The position numbers were made by a program, and so were the translations under genes. The notes beneath the pieces were generated by a model. It did not search any database, was not told the DNA's origin, and saw nothing but the letters and a program-made list of their open reading frames with translations. Shown here one piece after another: positions 9,020 to 18,378 of a stretch of DNA of 64,000 nucleotides. Location of the stretch: contig NZ_CP045996.1 in assembly GCF_016899425.1 (NCBI RefSeq), forward strand, positions 682,001 through 746,000, given 5' to 3'. The first letter of the stretch is position 1. Every line of letters starts with the position of its first letter. The DNA comes from Burkholderia sp. MS389 (lineage in GTDB: Bacteria; Pseudomonadota; Gammaproteobacteria; Burkholderiales; Burkholderiaceae).

Positions 9020-9046
9020 TCAACTTCCCGCCGACGGTGCCGTTAA
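9020..9046 (+). promoter_or_regulatory. FliA (sigma-28)-like promoter for the plus-strand chemoreceptor
   Basis: TCAA, 15 bases, then GCCGTTAA, matching the sigma-28 -10 element in seven of eight positions with exact spacing. It ends 65 bases before the chosen ATG. Confidence 0.5.
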
Positions 9047-9111
9047 ACGGATCAGGGTCGCCCTTTTCAGCGATCCATTTCAATCACGCGGTAACGGAGA
9101 CCGAAGTCATC

Positions 9112-10929
9112 ATGCTGTCATCAATTCGCGCACGGATCCTGGCGACGTGTGTCGCCATCGTCGTGACGGCGCTGGCCGTCACCGGCGGGCTCGTCTATTA
9201 CGTCGTCAAGACCCACAACGACGAGGCCATCGACCAGAATCACAAATCGATCCTCGCCGGCCACGCGCTGGCGATCGACGAATGGGTGGCCAGCCGGTCG
9301 CGCGAAACCCAGGCGCTCGCGGATACGATCGCGATCGGCGACGGCGATCCGGTGCCGGCATTGAAGCTGCTCGGCAAGTCGGGCGGCTTCGAGGTGCTGA
9401 CGCTCGGCCTGCCGGACAAGACCGCCTTCTCGAACGTGCCGCTCGCGCCCGGCTACGATCCGACCGCGCGGCCCTGGTACAAGCAGGCCGTCGGCGCGGG
9501 CCATCTGGTCGTGACGGCGCTCTACCGCGATGCGACAAGCGGCAAGCCGGCCGTCGCGTTCGCGGTGCCGGTGGTGCGCGACGGCGCGGTGAAGGGCGTG
9601 CTGGCGGCCAGCCTGTTCATGGAGAACGTGAGCTCGATCGTGACCTCCGTTCACCCGACGCCGGCGAGCTTCGCGTTCCTGGTGGACAAGGGCGCGCGCG
9701 TGATCGCGTCGGCCAAGACCGACCTGATCATGAAGCCGGCCACCGGCCTGTCGCCGGAACTCGATGCCGATCACCTCGGCGCGCTGCAGACGGCGTCGGC
9801 GCCCGTCGCGGTCGACATCGACGGCGCCGCCAAGCTGATGCGCGCACAACCGATCGTCGGCACCGACTGGTCGCTGGTGCTCGCGCTCGACAAGGGCGAC
9901 GTGACGGCCGGCATGCGCGCGGTCGCGACGACCACGCTGCTGGCGATCGTGATCGTCGCCATCATCGCGGCCGCGCTCGTCGGCGCGATGACGAACGCGG
10001 CCTTCAAGCGCATCCTGATGGTGCGCGACGCGCTCACGGACGTCTCGAGCGGCAGCGGCGACCTGACGAAGCGCCTGCCGGCCGACGGCGCGGACGAAGC
10101 CGCGCAGATCGCGCGCGCGTTCAACGCGTTCGCCGAGAAGATCAGTGCGATCCTGCTGCAGATCCGCGCGTTCAGCACGTCCGTCAACCTCGCGAGCGCC
10201 GAGATCGCGCAGGGCAACCAGGATCTGTCGGCCCGCACCGAACACGCGGCGTCGAGCCTGCAGGAAACGGCCGCGGCGTTGGAGGAGATCGCCGGCACGG
10301 CGCGCAACTCGGCCGATGCGGCGAGCCAGGTGAACCGTCTGGCGGAATCGGCGTCGGATGTCGCGCTGCGGGGCGGCACGGTCGTGCGCGAAGTCGTGTC
10401 GACGATGAACGACATCACGCAGGCGTCGGCAGAGATCGCCAACATCGTGGGCGTGATCGACGGCATCGCGTTCCAGACCAACATTCTCGCGCTGAACGCC
10501 GCCGTCGAGGCGGCGCGCGCGAACGAGCACGGCCGCGGCTTCGCGGTCGTCGCCGGCGAGGTGCGTGCGCTCGCGCAGCGCAGCGCGCAGGCCGCGCGGG
10601 AAATCAAGCAGTTGATCCACTCGTCGGTCGAGAAGATCGAGGGCGGCTCCGGGCTCGTCCAGACGGCCGGGGCGACGATGGACGAGATCGTCGACGGCGT
10701 GCGCAACATCACGAGCGTGATCGCCGAGATCAGCGTCGCCGCGAAGGAGCAGAGCACGGGGCTCGAGCAGGTGAATCAGGCGGTGTCGCAACTCGACGAC
10801 ACGACGCAGCAGAACGCGGCGCTCGTCGAGCAATCGGCGGCAGCCGCGACGTCGCTGCGCGAGCAGGCGGCCCGGCTCGCGCAGACGGTGGGCGAGTTCA
10901 AGCTGGCGGAGCGCGCGGTGGCGGTGTGA
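9112..10929 (+). CDS. Methyl-accepting chemotaxis protein with dCache-type sensor
   Basis: A 605-residue receptor. TM1 is at about residues 8-31. The extracytoplasmic region to about residue 270 contains the double-Cache signatures [11 protein letters not shown] and VYRD-like [21 protein letters not shown]2 is near residues 275-300, then HAMP, then a signalling domain with [20 protein letters not shown] and [18 protein letters not shown]. The ATG at 9112 is preceded by AACGGAGA and gives a normal N-terminal membrane segment; the longer open frame upstream was rejected. dCache receptors commonly bind amino acids, amines or organic acids, but the ligand here is not predictable. Confidence 0.93.
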   Translation: MLSSIRARILATCVAIVVTALAVTGGLVYYVVKTHNDEAIDQNHKSILAGHALAIDEWVASRSRETQALADTIAIGDGDPVPALKLLGKSGGFEVLTLGLPDKTAFSNVPLAPGYDPTARPWYKQAVGAGHLVVTALYRDATSGKPAVAFAVPVVRDGAVKGVLAASLFMENVSSIVTSVHPTPASFAFLVDKGARVIASAKTDLIMKPATGLSPELDADHLGALQTASAPVAVDIDGAAKLMRAQPIVGTDWSLVLALDKGDVTAGMRAVATTTLLAIVIVAIIAAALVGAMTNAAFKRILMVRDALTDVSSGSGDLTKRLPADGADEAAQIARAFNAFAEKISAILLQIRAFSTSVNLASAEIAQGNQDLSARTEHAASSLQETAAALEEIAGTARNSADAASQVNRLAESASDVALRGGTVVREVVSTMNDITQASAEIANIVGVIDGIAFQTNILALNAAVEAARANEHGRGFAVVAGEVRALAQRSAQAAREIKQLIHSSVEKIEGGSGLVQTAGATMDEIVDGVRNITSVIAEISVAAKEQSTGLEQVNQAVSQLDDTTQQNAALVEQSAAAATSLREQAARLAQTVGEFKLAERAVAV

Positions 10930-10942
10930 GGGTTTGATTGAC

Positions 10943-10963
10943 GGGGCCAGCGGGCCCCTGTTT
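10943..10963 (+). terminator. Terminator after the dCache chemoreceptor
   Basis: GGGGCC, four-base loop, GGCCCC, then TGTTT, beginning 13 bases after the stop codon. It lies in the convergent gap to xylX. Confidence 0.55.
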
Positions 10964-11115
10964 CATGCGGCGCGGCTAAGTCGGTCCGGCTGGCGTACCC
11001 GCCGACGACGGGCGGGATTTCGTTCGTATCCTGCGCCGGTCCGCTGGTGCGTCGCCCACGCCGTGGCTGACTGCGATCGATCGCAAGCGGGGAGGCGGTA
11101 TCGCCTTCGTTCCGT

Positions 11116-12294
11116 TCAGGCAAGCAGCCCGCGTGCGGCCAGATTCGCATACAGCGCGCGCACGCCGAAGGTCCACGGCGCGATCTCCGTGCAAAGCCGC
11201 ACGGTGTTGACGAGCGCGCCGAGCGCGGGCGTCGAGATCGTCACGCGGTCGCCGAGGTGATGCGTGAATCCGCCGCCGGGCGCGTCGCGATCCTGGATCG
11301 GCGAGAACATCGTGCCGAGGAACAGCATGAAGCCGTCCGGATACTGGTGATGCGCGCCGCAGGTCTGCGCGACGAGGGCGGCCGGGTCGCGGCTGATCTC
11401 GCGCATGTGGCTGATGCCGTCGAGGACGAAGCCGTCGTCCGCGCCTTCGACGCGCAGCGACACGCTGCATTCCCGCACGCCATCGAGCGTGAAGCCATCG
11501 TCGAACAGCCGCACGAACGGGCCGATCGCGCACGAGCCGTTGTTGTCCTTGCATTTGCCGAGCAGCAGCGCCGAGCGGCCTTCGACGTCGCGCAGGTTCA
11601 CGTCGTTGCCGAGCGTCGCGCCGACCGGCCTGCCGTCGCTGGCGACCGCCAGCACGATCTCCGGCTCGGGGTTGTTCCACACCGATATGGGCAGCAGCCC
11701 CACGTCCGCGCCGAAGCCGACCGCGGACATCGGCTGCGCCTTGGAGAACACCTCGGCGTCCGGGCCGATGCCGACTTCCATGTATTGCGACCACGCGCCG
11801 CGGCGCTCGAGCTCCGCCTTCAGGCGCAGCGCGGCTTCCGAGCCCGGCACGATCTTCGACAGGTCGGTGCCGATGGTCGCGGCGATGGTGTCGCGTACTT
11901 CCCGCGCCTTGGCCGGATCGCCGCCGGCCTGTTCCTCGATCACGCGTTCGATCAGGCTGACCGCAAAGGTCACACCGCACGCCTTGATCGCCTGCACGTC
12001 ACACGGCGCGAGCAGGTGCGTCGCGCCCGGCGTGCCGTCCAGCGCCGCCTGCAACAACGGCTCGACGCGGCCGAGCGATTCGCCGGGGGCCGTGCGCGCG
12101 ACCGCGACGGCATCGGGACGGTCGAACAGGTCGGCAGTGGTTGGCGCGGTGCGCGTGATGTCGAACACTTCGCCGCCACGTACGGCGACGACGCTCGGGC
12201 CCGCGTGGGCGCCGTCGTGCCGCCAGACGCGGCCGATCAGCAGCGCGTGGGCAAGGTCGTGCGGCAGGCAGTCGGAAACGGAAGGAGTACGCAT
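11116..12294 (-). CDS. xylX: Fumarylacetoacetate hydrolase-family 2-keto-3-deoxypentonate dehydratase
   Basis: A 392-residue FAH-family protein with metal-ligand segments around YMEVGIGPDAEVFSK and PEPEIVLAVASDG, then LGNDVNLRDVEGRSALLLGK. The FAH family contains XylX, which dehydrates 2-keto-3-deoxy-D-xylonate to 2-oxoglutarate semialdehyde in the Weimberg pathway. The ATG at 12294 (MRTPSVSDCLP) was chosen because upstream in-frame codons belong to xylD. It lies 32 bases downstream of a clear xylonate-dehydratase gene on the same strand, which supports this role. A dehydratase for 2-keto-3-deoxy-arabinonate would look the same and may be a second activity. Confidence 0.8.
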   Translation of the reverse strand: MRTPSVSDCLPHDLAHALLIGRVWRHDGAHAGPSVVAVRGGEVFDITRTAPTTADLFDRPDAVAVARTAPGESLGRVEPLLQAALDGTPGATHLLAPCDVQAIKACGVTFAVSLIERVIEEQAGGDPAKAREVRDTIAATIGTDLSKIVPGSEAALRLKAELERRGAWSQYMEVGIGPDAEVFSKAQPMSAVGFGADVGLLPISVWNNPEPEIVLAVASDGRPVGATLGNDVNLRDVEGRSALLLGKCKDNNGSCAIGPFVRLFDDGFTLDGVRECSVSLRVEGADDGFVLDGISHMREISRDPAALVAQTCGAHHQYPDGFMLFLGTMFSPIQDRDAPGGGFTHHLGDRVTISTPALGALVNTVRLCTEIAPWTFGVRALYANLAARGLLA

Positions 12295-12326
12295 GGTCAG
12301 CTCGGCAAGAGTCGGGGGCGGCGGGG

Positions 12327-14108
12327 TCAGTGCGAATGGCGCGGGTTGCCGCGCTGCTCGATCACCTTCAGATACAGCGTGGCCGGTTCGAGGCAGCCGC
12401 CGGTGGACAGCTGTCCGACGAACCGGCGATAGAGTTCCTGCCACGGCGTTTGCGCCTGCGGCACGGTGAAGCTGGCGGTTTCGCGGCGGCGCGCGAGTTC
12501 GTCCTCGTCGACGAGCACGTCGACACTGCGGCGGTTCAGGTCCACGCGCACGCGGTCGTTCGTGCGCAGCAGCGCGAGACCGCCGCCGACCGCGGCTTCC
12601 GGCGACATGTTCAGGATCGACGGGCTGGCCGACGTGCCGCTCTGGCGTCCGTCGCCCATGCACGGCAGCGACGTCACGCCGCGCTTCACCAGCTCGGCCG
12701 GCGGCGCCATGTTCACGACTTCGGAGCTGCCCGGATAGCCGACCGTGCCGCAGCCGCGGATCACGAGGATGCAGCGCTCGTCGATGTTCAGCGCGGGATC
12801 GTTGATGCGCGCGTGGTAATCCTCGGGGCCGTCGAACACGATCGCGCGCGCCTCGAACGTATTCTCCGCGCCCGGCTCGGAAAGGTAAGTCTGGCGGAAC
12901 GCGTCGCCCACCACCGACATCTTCATGATCGCGCTGTCGAAGAAGTTGCCCGACAGCACCATGAAGCCGGCGCCATGCTTGAGCGGCGCGTCGGGCGTGC
13001 GGATCACGTCGCGGTCGGCGTCCTGCGCGGTGTCGGCGATCTCGCCGATCGCGCGGCCCGATACGGTCAGGCAGTCGCGCCGCAGCAGGCCGGCCGCATC
13101 GAGCTGGCGCAGCACCGCGGGCACGCCGCCGGCGCGGTGGAAGCTCTCGCCGAGGTATTCGCCGGCCGGCATGCAGTTCACGAGCAGCGGCACGGCTTCA
13201 CCCAGGCGCTGCCAGTCGTCCAGGCTCAGTTCGACGCCCATGTGGCGCGCAATCGCGATCAGGTGAGGCGGGCAATTCGTCGATGCACCCAGCGCGGAGG
13301 CCACGACGATCGCATTCTCGAACGCCGCGCGCGTCATGATTGTCGACGGGCGCAGGTCTTCGCGAACGAGCTCGACCGCGCGCTTGCCGGTCGCGTAAGC
13401 CATCTGGCCGCGCTCGCGATAGGCGGCGGGAATGCTCGCGCACCCGGGCAGCGACATGCCCAGCGCCTCGGCGAGGCTGTTCATCGACAGCGCGGTGCCC
13501 ATGGTGTTGCAGTGGCCGATCGACGGCGACGACGCCGTGGTCAGCTGCATGAAGCCTTCGTAATCGATCTCGCCGGCCGCGAGCAGGTTGCGCGCATGCC
13601 AGATCACCGTGCCCGAGCCGACCCGCTTGCCGTCGTGCCAGCCGTCGAGCATCGGGCCGCCCGACAGCACGATCGCGGGCAGGTCGACGGTGGCCGCGGC
13701 CATCAGGCACGCGGGCGTGGTCTTGTCGCAGCCGGTCGTCAGCACCACGCCGTCCAGCGGAAAGCCGTGCAGCACTTCCACCAGCCCGAGGTAGGCGAGA
13801 TTGCGGTCGAGCGCGGCGGTGGGCCGGCGGCTTTGCTCGGCCAGCGGATGCACGGGGAACTCCATCGGAATGCCGCCCGCGTCGCGGATACCGGCCTTGG
13901 TGCGTTCGGCCAACTCGATGTGGTGGCGGTTGCACGGCGCGAGGTCGCTGCCCGTCTGTGCGATGCCGATGACAGGACGGCCCGACTGCAGTTCCTCGCG
14001 CGTCAACCCGTAGTTCATGAAGCGCTCGACATAGAGCGCGGTCATGTCTGCGTGCGCGGGGTCGTCGAACCATTCCTGGCTGCGCAGACGGCGAGGGGTG
14101 TGTGACAT
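12327..14108 (-). CDS. xylD: D-xylonate dehydratase (IlvD/Edd family)
   Basis: A 593-residue dehydratase that starts with TPRRLRSQEWFDDPAHADMT and closely follows the Caulobacter XylD pattern throughout. The iron-sulfur Cys residues are visible in DLAPCNRHH (near residue 60), TTGCDKTTPAC (near 128) and SIGHCNTMG (near 200). It converts D-xylonate to 2-keto-3-deoxy-D-xylonate. A GntR-like operator lies about 45 bases upstream of its ATG, so it is probably repressed by the adjacent LacI-family protein. xylB, xylC and the semialdehyde dehydrogenase of the pathway are not in the window. Confidence 0.9.
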   Translation of the reverse strand: MSHTPRRLRSQEWFDDPAHADMTALYVERFMNYGLTREELQSGRPVIGIAQTGSDLAPCNRHHIELAERTKAGIRDAGGIPMEFPVHPLAEQSRRPTAALDRNLAYLGLVEVLHGFPLDGVVLTTGCDKTTPACLMAAATVDLPAIVLSGGPMLDGWHDGKRVGSGTVIWHARNLLAAGEIDYEGFMQLTTASSPSIGHCNTMGTALSMNSLAEALGMSLPGCASIPAAYRERGQMAYATGKRAVELVREDLRPSTIMTRAAFENAIVVASALGASTNCPPHLIAIARHMGVELSLDDWQRLGEAVPLLVNCMPAGEYLGESFHRAGGVPAVLRQLDAAGLLRRDCLTVSGRAIGEIADTAQDADRDVIRTPDAPLKHGAGFMVLSGNFFDSAIMKMSVVGDAFRQTYLSEPGAENTFEARAIVFDGPEDYHARINDPALNIDERCILVIRGCGTVGYPGSSEVVNMAPPAELVKRGVTSLPCMGDGRQSGTSASPSILNMSPEAAVGGGLALLRTNDRVRVDLNRRSVDVLVDEDELARRRETASFTVPQAQTPWQELYRRFVGQLSTGGCLEPATLYLKVIEQRGNPRHSH

Positions 14109-14151
14109 GGCAGGCTGTCTCCTGAGGGGCCTTCTTCATTTTGCGTGCCGG

Positions 14152-14167
14152 ATGGTACCGGTAACAT
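14152..14167. promoter_or_regulatory. GntR/LacI-type operator before xylD
   Basis: ATGGTACCGGTAACAT, differing at one position from the perfect palindrome ATGTTACCGGTAACAT. It is followed by ATCGAT, as is the operator at 15559. It sits in the xylD promoter region. Confidence 0.75.
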
Positions 14168-14254
14168 CGATTGGATGTTAGCACGGCTTTTTTGCGTAGC
14201 GGAAGGGATTTCGTGCGCGCGTGGCGAAGGAATGGGGCAGGGGGCCGGTGCGAA

Positions 14255-14287
14255 GCCGCGCGCATCGCGTCTTGGGACGCGCGCGGC
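14255..14287 (-). terminator. Terminator-like hairpin after the LacI-family regulator
   Basis: An inner stem CGCGTC-TTGG-GACGCG is enclosed by outer arms GCCGCG and CGCGGC. It starts about ten bases past the regulator stop on the minus strand, separating it from xylD. Confidence 0.45.
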
Positions 14288-14297
14288 CGTCGGCTTG

Positions 14298-15335
14298 TCA
14301 CGCGCTTTCCCGCGCGATGATCGTGTAGTCGATACGGATGCTTTTCGAGTCGGTCGGCTCGCCGCCGTCGCGCGCTTGCAGCGCCGCCAGCAACGCTTCG
14401 CCGGTGCGCAGCCCGATGCCGTACGCATCGACCGACACGGTGGTGATGGTCGGGTGGCAGCACTCGGCGACTTCGAAGTTCCCGAAGCCGGCCACGGCGA
14501 TGTCGGCGGGCACGGTGAGGCCGCGCCGGTGGCATTCCATGATCGCGCCGAATGCCGACATGTCGCTCACGCACATCACCGCGTCGGTATCCGGCCAGCG
14601 CTCCAGCAGCGCGGCCATCGCGGGCCCGCCGTGGCTCATCGTGATCGGCGATTCGCCCAGCCGCACGACGCGCGGTTCGCCCAGGCCCAGCGCCTTGATC
14701 TCCGCCTGGTAGCCCTTGAGCCGGTCCAGGCCGCGGCGATCCAGTTCGCTCGCGCCGACCAGAAAGCCGATGCGCCGGTAACCGCGCTCGGCCAGGTGGC
14801 GCACCATCGCACGGGCGGCGCGCACGTTCGAGAAGCCGACGGCGGTGTCGATCGGGCGCGTGGGCAGGTCCCACATCTCGACCACCGGAATCGCCGAGCG
14901 CTCCAGCACCTTGCGCGTCGCTTCGGTGTGCTGCGACCCCGTCAGCGCGATGCAGCGCGGCTGGTGTCGCAGCATCGAGCGGACGAGCCGTTCTTCCCGT
15001 TCCAGGTCGTAATCGGTATCGCCGAGCAGCAATTGCAGACCATGCGGCTCGAGCGCATCGGTCAGGCCGCGCACGGTGTCCGAGAAGTTGGAGCTCGACA
15101 GCGACGGCACCAGCACCGCGACGAATTCCGAGCGTCCCGACGACAGCGCACCGGCGGCGGCATCCGCCACGTAGCCGAGCTGGTCGATGGCCTCGCAGAC
15201 CCGTGCGCGCGTCTCGGCGGCCACGCTGTGGCCGGCGAGCACGCGCGACACCGTCATCTTCGATACGCCGGCGAGGCGCGCTACGTCGGACATGCGGGGC
15301 GGCCCGGCGGGCCGGACGGCGGTGGGACTGGGCAT
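14298..15335 (-). CDS. LacI-family (GntR-like) transcriptional repressor of the xylonate genes
   Basis: A 345-residue regulator with an N-terminal HTH, MSDVARLAGVSKMTVSRVLAG, and the hinge-region ALSSGRSEFVAVLVPSLSSSNF leading into a periplasmic-binding-like ligand domain. Its style matches E. coli GntR/IdnR, and the three operators nearby match the GntR recognition sequence. It lies between xylD and the divergent transporter gene, the natural place for a local repressor. The effector is probably a pentonate or its keto-deoxy derivative (inference). The first Met is followed by a short Pro-rich stretch before the HTH; a start at MSDVAR, 14 codons later, is possible. Confidence 0.88.
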   Translation of the reverse strand: MPSPTAVRPAGPPRMSDVARLAGVSKMTVSRVLAGHSVAAETRARVCEAIDQLGYVADAAAGALSSGRSEFVAVLVPSLSSSNFSDTVRGLTDALEPHGLQLLLGDTDYDLEREERLVRSMLRHQPRCIALTGSQHTEATRKVLERSAIPVVEMWDLPTRPIDTAVGFSNVRAARAMVRHLAERGYRRIGFLVGASELDRRGLDRLKGYQAEIKALGLGEPRVVRLGESPITMSHGGPAMAALLERWPDTDAVMCVSDMSAFGAIMECHRRGLTVPADIAVAGFGNFEVAECCHPTITTVSVDAYGIGLRTGEALLAALQARDGGEPTDSKSIRIDYTIIARESA

Positions 15336-15495
15336 CGGAATCGCGATCGGGAGAAAGCCGGAAAGGCTACATCATACCGGTGCGGCATACCGCGCAGGCG
15401 GGTCGCGCCGTACCCGTCGCGGTAAGCTCCGTACTAGGGAAACCACGCGTTCGGCGGGACTTGTATGCGCGTATCGCAGCATGCTACCTTCAGAT

Positions 15496-15511
15496 TTGTT
15501 ACCGGTATCAG
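15496..15511. promoter_or_regulatory. Upstream GntR/LacI-type operator of the transporter promoter
   Basis: TTGTTACCGGTATCAG. The core GTTACCGGTA is intact and the outer right arm is degenerate. Its centre is 63 bases from the next operator, about six helical turns, compatible with looping. Confidence 0.65.
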
Positions 15512-15558
15512 CGTGCCGATCGCTTCCCGTCGCCTCGTCGGCTTTTTTTTGCCACCGA

Positions 15559-15574
15559 ATGTTATCGGTAACAT
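15559..15574. promoter_or_regulatory. Proximal GntR/LacI-type operator of the transporter promoter
   Basis: ATGTTATCGGTAACAT, one mismatch from the perfect palindrome and followed by ATCGAT. It lies 60 bases before the transporter ATG. Confidence 0.75.
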
Positions 15575-15633
15575 CGATGCGCCAAGCGCACGCGACGGTA
15601 CGAAGAAGACCTACACAATCAGGAGACAGACCG

Positions 15634-16980
15634 ATGCCATCCCTAACGCAGGCCGCTGCCGCACCGGCCGCGGCCGACTCGTCCGAAGACGCCCTTTACC
15701 GCAAGGTCATGCGGCGCATCCTGCCGTTGCTGCTGCTGTGCTACGTCGTGGCCTACCTGGACCGCGTCAACGTGGGCTTCGCGAAGCTGCAGATGCTCGA
15801 CGACCTGAACCTGAGCGACGGCGTCTATGCGCTCGGCGCCAGCATCTTCTTCTGGGGCTATTTCCTGTTCGAGATGCCCAGCAACCTGCTGCTGCATCGC
15901 TACGGCGCGCGCTTCTGGATCGCGCGGATCATGATTACGTGGGGGATCGTGTCGTCGTCGATGGCGTTCATCGTGCCGCTCGCGCAGTTCTTCCACGTGC
16001 AGACGACCACGATGTTCTACACGCTGCGCTTCCTGCTGGGGCTGTGCGAAGCGGGTTTTTTCCCGGGCGTCATCCTGTACATGAACTACTGGTTCCCGGC
16101 GCGCCGCCAGAGCGTGGCGATGTCGGGCTTTTTGGTCGCGATCCCGCTGAGCCTGACGCTGGGCAGCGTGGTGTCCGGCTGGCTGATGGAGCAGACGCAC
16201 GGCCTGTCGGGCATGAGCGGCTGGCAATGGATGCTGCTGCTCGAAGGGCTGCCGTCGATCGTGGTGGCGTTCATCGTGCTGGCCTGCCTCGGCGACGGCC
16301 CGCAGTCGGCGAAATGGCTGTCCGCCGACGAGAAAGCGGTGCTGTCACGCAATCTCGAATCCGAGGCCGCGCACAAGTCGCACAGCATCGGCGCCGCGCT
16401 GCGCAGCCCGCGCGTCTGGCTGCTCACCTTCATCCTGCTGACGTTCAATACCGGCTTCTACGGGCTGGCCTTCTGGCTGCCGTCGATCATCCGCGCGTCG
16501 GGCGTGCACAGCCCGCTGCACATCGGCGTGCTGACGGCCATTCCGTACCTGACGGCGATCTTCGCGATGGTGTGGAACGCATCGCACTCGCGCAAAACCG
16601 GCGAACGCCGCCTGCACGCGGCGATTCCCGCGCTGATCGGCGGCGTTTTCCTGATCCTGAGCGCGGCGTTCGCGCAGAACGTGGCGCTGTCGATCGTATT
16701 CCTGACTATCGCCACCTGCGGCATCCTCGCACTGATGCCGATCTACTGGACCTTTCCGGGGCAGATCCTGTCCGGCACGGCCGCGGCCGCCGGCATCGCG
16801 CTGATCAACTCGGTGGGCAACCTGTCCGGCTTCACGGGCTCGATGATCACCGGCGTCGCCAAGCAAATGACAGGCAACATCAACAACGGCACCTATGCGC
16901 TCGGTGCTTGCCTGTTGGTCAGCTGCGTGCTGATCGCGTCGATTCCACGCGATATTTTGCGGCCGCCAGCGGGGCGGTAG
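15634..16980 (+). CDS. MFS transporter, anion:cation symporter (ACS) family, probable aldonate importer
   Basis: A 448-residue, 12-segment transporter. The N-terminus LCYVVAYLDRVNVGFAKLQM and SNLLLHRYGARFWIARIMI are hallmarks of the ACS family, which moves hexuronates, aldonates and tartrate with protons. The ATG at 15634 is preceded by AGGAGACA; the open frame extends far upstream through the operators but is not coding there. Two GntR-like operators precede it, so it is probably induced together with xylD-xylX and imports D-xylonate or a related sugar acid. The substrate is inferred from the operon partners. Confidence 0.85.
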   Translation: MPSLTQAAAAPAAADSSEDALYRKVMRRILPLLLLCYVVAYLDRVNVGFAKLQMLDDLNLSDGVYALGASIFFWGYFLFEMPSNLLLHRYGARFWIARIMITWGIVSSSMAFIVPLAQFFHVQTTTMFYTLRFLLGLCEAGFFPGVILYMNYWFPARRQSVAMSGFLVAIPLSLTLGSVVSGWLMEQTHGLSGMSGWQWMLLLEGLPSIVVAFIVLACLGDGPQSAKWLSADEKAVLSRNLESEAAHKSHSIGAALRSPRVWLLTFILLTFNTGFYGLAFWLPSIIRASGVHSPLHIGVLTAIPYLTAIFAMVWNASHSRKTGERRLHAAIPALIGGVFLILSAAFAQNVALSIVFLTIATCGILALMPIYWTFPGQILSGTAAAAGIALINSVGNLSGFTGSMITGVAKQMTGNINNGTYALGACLLVSCVLIASIPRDILRPPAGR

Positions 16981-17006
16981 GGCGTTCGTTCAACGTTACG
17001 TCCGCT

Positions 17007-17032
17007 GGGGGCCGCGATATCGCGTCGCCCCC
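17007..17032. terminator. Bidirectional terminator-like hairpin
   Basis: GGGGGC and GCCCCC enclose the self-complementary CGCGATATCGCG. It lies 27 bases after the transporter stop, in the convergent gap to the aminotransferase. Confidence 0.5.
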
Positions 17033-17158
17033 GGCGCCGGATGCATCAGGTCATGTGGATTGATCTCGTGTGAGTTCGCTCGACGATCACACGCGGAATT
17101 CCGGATCTCTCCAACCAGCGACGCCCTGCTCGCTGCTCGCTTTTCTCGTGAGCGGCCG

Positions 17159-18325
17159 TCATGCGTCCTCCAGTGCGAAGCGCACCTTGTCCCCGAGCGT
17201 GCGCAACCGTTCAACCGGTTCGTTCGAGAACACGAAACGGACGTACTGCTCGCCGTGTGCGACGCCCCATCCGGTCATCGCCGTCGCACATACGCCGCGG
17301 TGCAGCAACCGCTCCGACATCTGCGATCCGGTCAGGCCGAAGTCGGACACGCGCAGCAGCATCGACCAGCCGCCCGCCGGCATGCCGAACGGGAGCCCCG
17401 ACAGTTCAGCGGAGACCGTGTCCCGCCGTCTCTCGAGTTCGCTCACATAGCCAGGCAGATCGGAGGCGGAGTGTTCTAGCGCAACCGCCGCGGCCTCCTG
17501 GGCAATGCCGACCGGCACCACGACATTGGCGAGCGACACGGCCACGAGATCGGGAATCAGCCATTCCGGCGCGACGATCCAGCCGACCCGCCAGCCGATC
17601 ATGCGCAACTCTTTCGACGCTGCGCCGACCGTCACCGTACGCTCGGCCATGCCGGGCAGGCCGGCGGGATGGATGACCGTGCGTCCATCGAAGAGCAGCC
17701 GTTCCATCGCGCTGTCGAGGATCAGCAGCAGATCGTTCTGCACACACAGGCTCGCGATCAGTTGCCAGTCGGACGCATCGAAGAAGCCGCCCGAAGGCAT
17801 CGAAGGAGACATCAGCAGCATGGCTCGCGTTTTCGGACCGATTGCAGCCCGCAGCGCGACGTGGTCGAGCTTCCATTCGCCGCCCGGCGTGAAGGCGAAC
17901 TGCACTTGCCGAGGTACGCCGCCCGCCAGGCGGACGCGGTTCAGCAGACCTGCGTACGTCGGATCGGTGACGATGACTTCGTCGCCGATCTCGACGGTGG
18001 CGAGCAGCGTGTTCAGAATGCCGGAGAGTCCGCCCGCCGACACCACCACCTGGTCGGTCGTGAAGCGCTGCCCGGAAAGCGCCGACACGTGGGCGGCCGC
18101 GCTCGCGCGCAGCCGATCCTGACCGACGAATGGGAGATAGGAGTTGGCCGAATCTCGCTGGATGGCCGCTCGGGTGAAGGCGAGCGCTTCCGCGGTAGGC
18201 GGGATGTCGGTATCGAGATTTTCGAGTCGCAAAAGGTCGACGTCGGCATGATCGGCGATCGAACCCATGCGATCGACGCCGATACCGGCGATGTGCTGCA
18301 GACGGACAGGGCGGTGGTGGCGCAT
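17159..18325 (-). CDS. PLP-dependent class I/II aminotransferase
   Basis: A 388-residue fold-type I aminotransferase. VSAGGLSGILNTLLATVEIGDEVIVTDPTYAG forms the PLP phosphate-binding and aromatic stacking region, SPSMPSGGFF replaces the usual SPSNPTG, the internal-aldimine Lys is in GAASKELRMIGWRVGW near residue 235, and VRFVFSN carries the carboxylate-binding Arg near the C-terminus. GGAGG stands five bases before the ATG. It is transcribed divergently from a GntR/FCD regulator 53 bases away. The amino-acid substrate cannot be told from sequence. Confidence 0.85.
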   Translation of the reverse strand: MRHHRPVRLQHIAGIGVDRMGSIADHADVDLLRLENLDTDIPPTAEALAFTRAAIQRDSANSYLPFVGQDRLRASAAAHVSALSGQRFTTDQVVVSAGGLSGILNTLLATVEIGDEVIVTDPTYAGLLNRVRLAGGVPRQVQFAFTPGGEWKLDHVALRAAIGPKTRAMLLMSPSMPSGGFFDASDWQLIASLCVQNDLLLILDSAMERLLFDGRTVIHPAGLPGMAERTVTVGAASKELRMIGWRVGWIVAPEWLIPDLVAVSLANVVVPVGIAQEAAAVALEHSASDLPGYVSELERRRDTVSAELSGLPFGMPAGGWSMLLRVSDFGLTGSQMSERLLHRGVCATAMTGWGVAHGEQYVRFVFSNEPVERLRTLGDKVRFALEDA

Positions 18326-18352
18326 CGAGCCTCCGGATTTGTTACAATTTAA

Positions 18353-18363
18353 TAGATAATCTA
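18353..18363. promoter_or_regulatory. Palindromic site in the aminotransferase/GntR divergent promoter
   Basis: TAGATAATCTA, a perfect dyad around one central base, within an AT-rich 25-base stretch that is the only such stretch between the two genes. It is a likely binding site of the GntR/FCD protein or part of a shared promoter. Confidence 0.45.
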
Positions 18364-18378
18364 TGCATGGTGGTCGGG

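Larger units (their letters stand above)
8791..9111. other. Divergent intergenic region between two chemoreceptor genes
   Basis: About 320 bases with no convincing gene. An open frame continues upstream of the plus-strand receptor, but its residues look random and the real start is at 9112. The region holds two FliA-like promoters, one on each strand, given as separate entries. Confidence 0.6.

Noticed and set aside
8887-9111. N-terminal extension of the dCache chemoreceptor to 8887.
   Set aside because: The extra 75 codons contain the FliA-like promoter and would put a non-membrane stretch before TM1.
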